NCBI RefSeq assembly: GCF_026342835.1
Contig: NZ_JAPEMI010000001.1
Coordinates: 2,610,501 to 2,674,500 of the forward strand
Origin: Streptomyces sp. NBC_00154
GTDB taxonomy: Bacteria; Actinomycetota; Actinomycetes; Streptomycetales; Streptomycetaceae
Length of the DNA stretch: 64,000 nt
Reading direction: 5' to 3'
Part shown: positions 62,011-64,000 of the stretch, piece by piece
Numbering within the stretch: position 1 is the first letter of the stretch
Layout: every line of letters begins with the position of its first letter
Notes under the pieces: generated by a model
Databases searched by the model: none
What the model saw: only the letters and a program-made list of their open reading frames with translations
Told to the model about the DNA's origin: nothing
Translations under genes and position numbers: made by a program

Positions 62011-62532
62011 GTGATCATCGAACCGCTGCTGCCGGTGGCCGGCGCGCTTCCCGGCCCGCTGCTCGCCGAACTCACCGCGCTCTACGCGTCCGATCCGACG
62101 TTCCAGCAGCTCAGCGGCGGCTTCCCGGACCCCCACGACATCCGGTCGGAACAGGTCGCGGCCTCGCTCGCCGAGGAGCTGGCGAACCCGGACACCGAGG
62201 TACTGCTCGCCCGGTCGCAGGGGCAGTTGGTCGGCGTGGCCATCACCCTCGCGCACCATCCGGACCCGGCCGACCCCGACCCGTGGATCGGACTGCTCAT
62301 GGTCGACGCACGGCAGCACCGCTCCGGTTACGGGCGGCAGCTGGCCGGCCTCGTCGAGGAGCGGTTCCGGGCAGCCGGGCGGGACGGAGTCCGGCTGGCC
62401 GTCCTGGAGAACAACCCCAGGGCGCTCGCCTTCTGGACCGCGCTCGGCTACGAGGTCATCGACCACCGGCCCGACCGCCAACTGGGCCGCCCCTGCGCGG
62501 TGTTGCGCAAGCTGCTGAAGCCCGCCGAATAA
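62011..62532 (+). CDS. GNAT-family acetyltransferase
   Basis: A 173-residue GNAT protein. VIIEPLLPVAGALPGPLLAE starts it. IGLLMVDARQHRSGYGRQLA contains the Q/RxxGxG/A acetyl-CoA loop, and LAVLENNPRALAFWTALGYE is the usual C-terminal motif. The substrate is unknown. GTG 62011 is preceded by TAGGCT at 61998-62003, so the mRNA is probably leaderless. It sits between the two related metalloprotease genes. Confidence 0.87.
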   Translation: MIIEPLLPVAGALPGPLLAELTALYASDPTFQQLSGGFPDPHDIRSEQVAASLAEELANPDTEVLLARSQGQLVGVAITLAHHPDPADPDPWIGLLMVDARQHRSGYGRQLAGLVEERFRAAGRDGVRLAVLENNPRALAFWTALGYEVIDHRPDRQLGRPCAVLRKLLKPAE

Positions 62533-62668
62533 CGGACACAAGAGCGCCCCAGTCGGACAAGAAGTGGTCAAAAGAATGTGAGGCAATTGTCGGCACACCG
62601 TCAAACTCGGTCATCCGATGGCACGCTCTCCGCTCGTAACCCCCCACGGAACGAACAACGGAGAACGC

Positions 62669-64000
62669 ATGACCCCCCACATGACCACCCGTCGCTCCGC
62701 AGCCCTGGCCGCCGTGGCCGCGATGGTCGTCGTCGGCGTGCAGTCCGGTGCGGCAACCGCGGCCCCGGGCAACGCCCACGACGGCGCCTCCGCCACCCGT
62801 ACCACCAGCACGTCCGGCGCGAAGACCGCGATCGGCACGGACACCGCGTCGGAGCGGACCGCCGCCATCAAGTCGGCCCAGTCGGAAGCCTCTTCGGCGG
62901 CCGACTCGCTCGGGCTCGGCAGCCAGGAGAAGCTGATCGTCCGCGATGTGATCAAGGACGCCGACGGCACCGTCCACACCCGCTACGAGCGCACCTACGC
63001 CGGACTGCCGGTCCTCGGCGGCGACCTCGTCACCCACACCACCGCCGGCGGAAAGCTCAAGAGCGTCACCAAGGCCACCGGCGCCCGGATATGGGTTCCG
63101 TCCACGACGCCGAAGGTGAAGACCGTGGCGAGCGCCCGCAAGGTGATCTGGGCGGGCAGCGGCAAGCCCGTCCTCGCCTTCGAGACGGTGCGGACCGGCG
63201 TGCAGAAGGACGGCACGCCCAGCAGGCGTCACGTCATCACGGACGCCGTCACCGGCAGGACGCTGCACAGTTACGAGGCGATCGAGACCGGCGTCGGCAA
63301 CAGCCAGTACAGCGGCAAGGTCACCCTGTCGACCACCGCGAGCGGCTCGGGCTTCGAGCTGACCGACGGCGACCGCGGCGGCCACAGGACGTACGACCTG
63401 AACCAGGGCGAGAGCGGCACCGGCTCGCTCGTCACCGACGCCGACGACACCTGGGGCGACGGCACCGGCAGCGACCGGCAGACCGCCGCGGTCGACGCCC
63501 ACTACGGCGCCGCCATGACCTGGGACTTCTACAAGTCCGCGCTGGGCCGCGAGGGCATCGCGGGCGACGGGAAGGCCGCCTACTCCCGGGTCCACTACGG
63601 CAACGCGTACGTCAACGCGTTCTGGGACGACAGCTGCTTCTGCATGACGTACGGCGACGGCGCCGACAACAGGAGCGCCCTCACCAGCCTCGACGTCGCG
63701 GGCCACGAGATGAGCCACGGCCTGACCGCGGCGACGGCCAAGCTCGACTACGCAGGCGAGTCCGGCGGCCTCAACGAGGCGACCAGCGACATCCTCGGCA
63801 CCTCGGTCGAGTTCTTCGCCGACAGCAGCAGCGACGCCGGCGACTACCTCATCGGCGAGAAGATCGACATCAACGGCGACGGCACCCCGCTGCGCTACAT
63901 GGACAAGCCGAGCAAGGACGGCGGTTCGGCGGACTACTGGAGCGCCGGCGTCGGCGACCTCGACGTCCACTACTCCTCCGGCGTCGCCAACCACTTCTTC
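62669..64000 (+). CDS. Secreted M4 metalloprotease, 3' end beyond window
   Basis: 444 codons are visible and the frame is open at the window edge. ATG 62669 follows CGGAG. Signal peptide, propeptide and catalytic domain are laid out as in the gene at 60271, with a slightly longer Ala/Ser/Thr-rich segment after the signal. HEMSH is at residues 346-350, with GGLNEATSD after it. It ends in VHYSSGVANHFF, so roughly 90 residues should be missing. Blocks of DNA are almost identical to the first gene, pointing to duplication or gene conversion. Confidence 0.93.
   Translation, partial: MTPHMTTRRSAALAAVAAMVVVGVQSGAATAAPGNAHDGASATRTTSTSGAKTAIGTDTASERTAAIKSAQSEASSAADSLGLGSQEKLIVRDVIKDADGTVHTRYERTYAGLPVLGGDLVTHTTAGGKLKSVTKATGARIWVPSTTPKVKTVASARKVIWAGSGKPVLAFETVRTGVQKDGTPSRRHVITDAVTGRTLHSYEAIETGVGNSQYSGKVTLSTTASGSGFELTDGDRGGHRTYDLNQGESGTGSLVTDADDTWGDGTGSDRQTAAVDAHYGAAMTWDFYKSALGREGIAGDGKAAYSRVHYGNAYVNAFWDDSCFCMTYGDGADNRSALTSLDVAGHEMSHGLTAATAKLDYAGESGGLNEATSDILGTSVEFFADSSSDAGDYLIGEKIDINGDGTPLRYMDKPSKDGGSADYWSAGVGDLDVHYSSGVANHFF

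Overview
The window is a chromosomal segment of a Streptomyces-type actinomycete. The evidence is very high G+C, GTG starts and ATGA/GTGA gene overlaps, futalosine-pathway menaquinone genes, XPB and HelD helicases, an XRE/DUF397 pair, a CdgB-type diguanylate cyclase, an LAXTG-type surface protein, a bare groEL with CIRCE elements, and operators that look like those of DasR, BldD, CsoR and IdeR/DmdR1. I see no phage, IS element, CRISPR array, rRNA or tRNA. Gene order looks like core Streptomyces chromosome.

Layout. 0-10 kb: DUF3027 protein, MFS permease, DUF2771 lipoprotein, mqnB-mqnD, a cold-shock protein, a HAD phosphatase, and an iron-siderophore ABC transporter (two FecCD permeases plus ATPase) behind an iron box. 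10-18 kb: a membrane protein, a helicase-associated/WYL-like protein, XPB and HelD. 18-24 kb: cutC with a DasR-type site, copA with a CsoR-type site, and pxpCBA (5-oxoprolinase). 24-28 kb: a GntR/FCD regulator and a DUF969-DUF979-DUF2891 operon. The same 15-bp palindrome lies before pxpA and before DUF969, so these look like one 5-oxoproline regulon. 28-35 kb: HD protein, Cmx/CmrA-like exporter, two small genes, then murR-murQ-EIIBC for N-acetylmuramate uptake and cleavage. 35-39 kb: XRE/DUF5753 regulator (with a TTA codon), DUF397, a DNA-binding-like protein with a zinc ribbon, and the LAXTG protein. 39-48 kb: secreted HAD phosphatase, groEL2, a cold-shock protein, a MoaD/ThiS-like sulfur carrier with a threonine-synthase homologue behind a SAM riboswitch, then gpgS, otsA and otsB for compatible solutes. 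48-55 kb: solute-binding lipoprotein, SIS isomerase, ROK kinase, nagA, PfkB kinase and class II aldolase, an apparently complete amino-sugar route with DasR-type sites. 55-64 kb: sugar-binding-like membrane protein, cdgB, flavin reductase, ArfB-like protein, TerD, and two closely related M4 metalloproteases around a GNAT gene; the second protease is cut by the window edge.

The most interesting system is at 42.6-44.4 kb. A SAM-I type riboswitch sits before a gene of the threonine synthase family, followed by a sulfur carrier ending Gly-Gly-Cys. Threonine synthesis is not expected to answer to SAM; methionine synthesis is. I infer that the pair makes homocysteine, using a protein thiocarboxylate as sulfur donor and probably O-phosphohomoserine as acceptor. 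Second in interest are the shared-operator 5-oxoproline regulon with its DUF genes and the amino-sugar cluster whose enzymes match an N-acetylgalactosamine/tagatose route.
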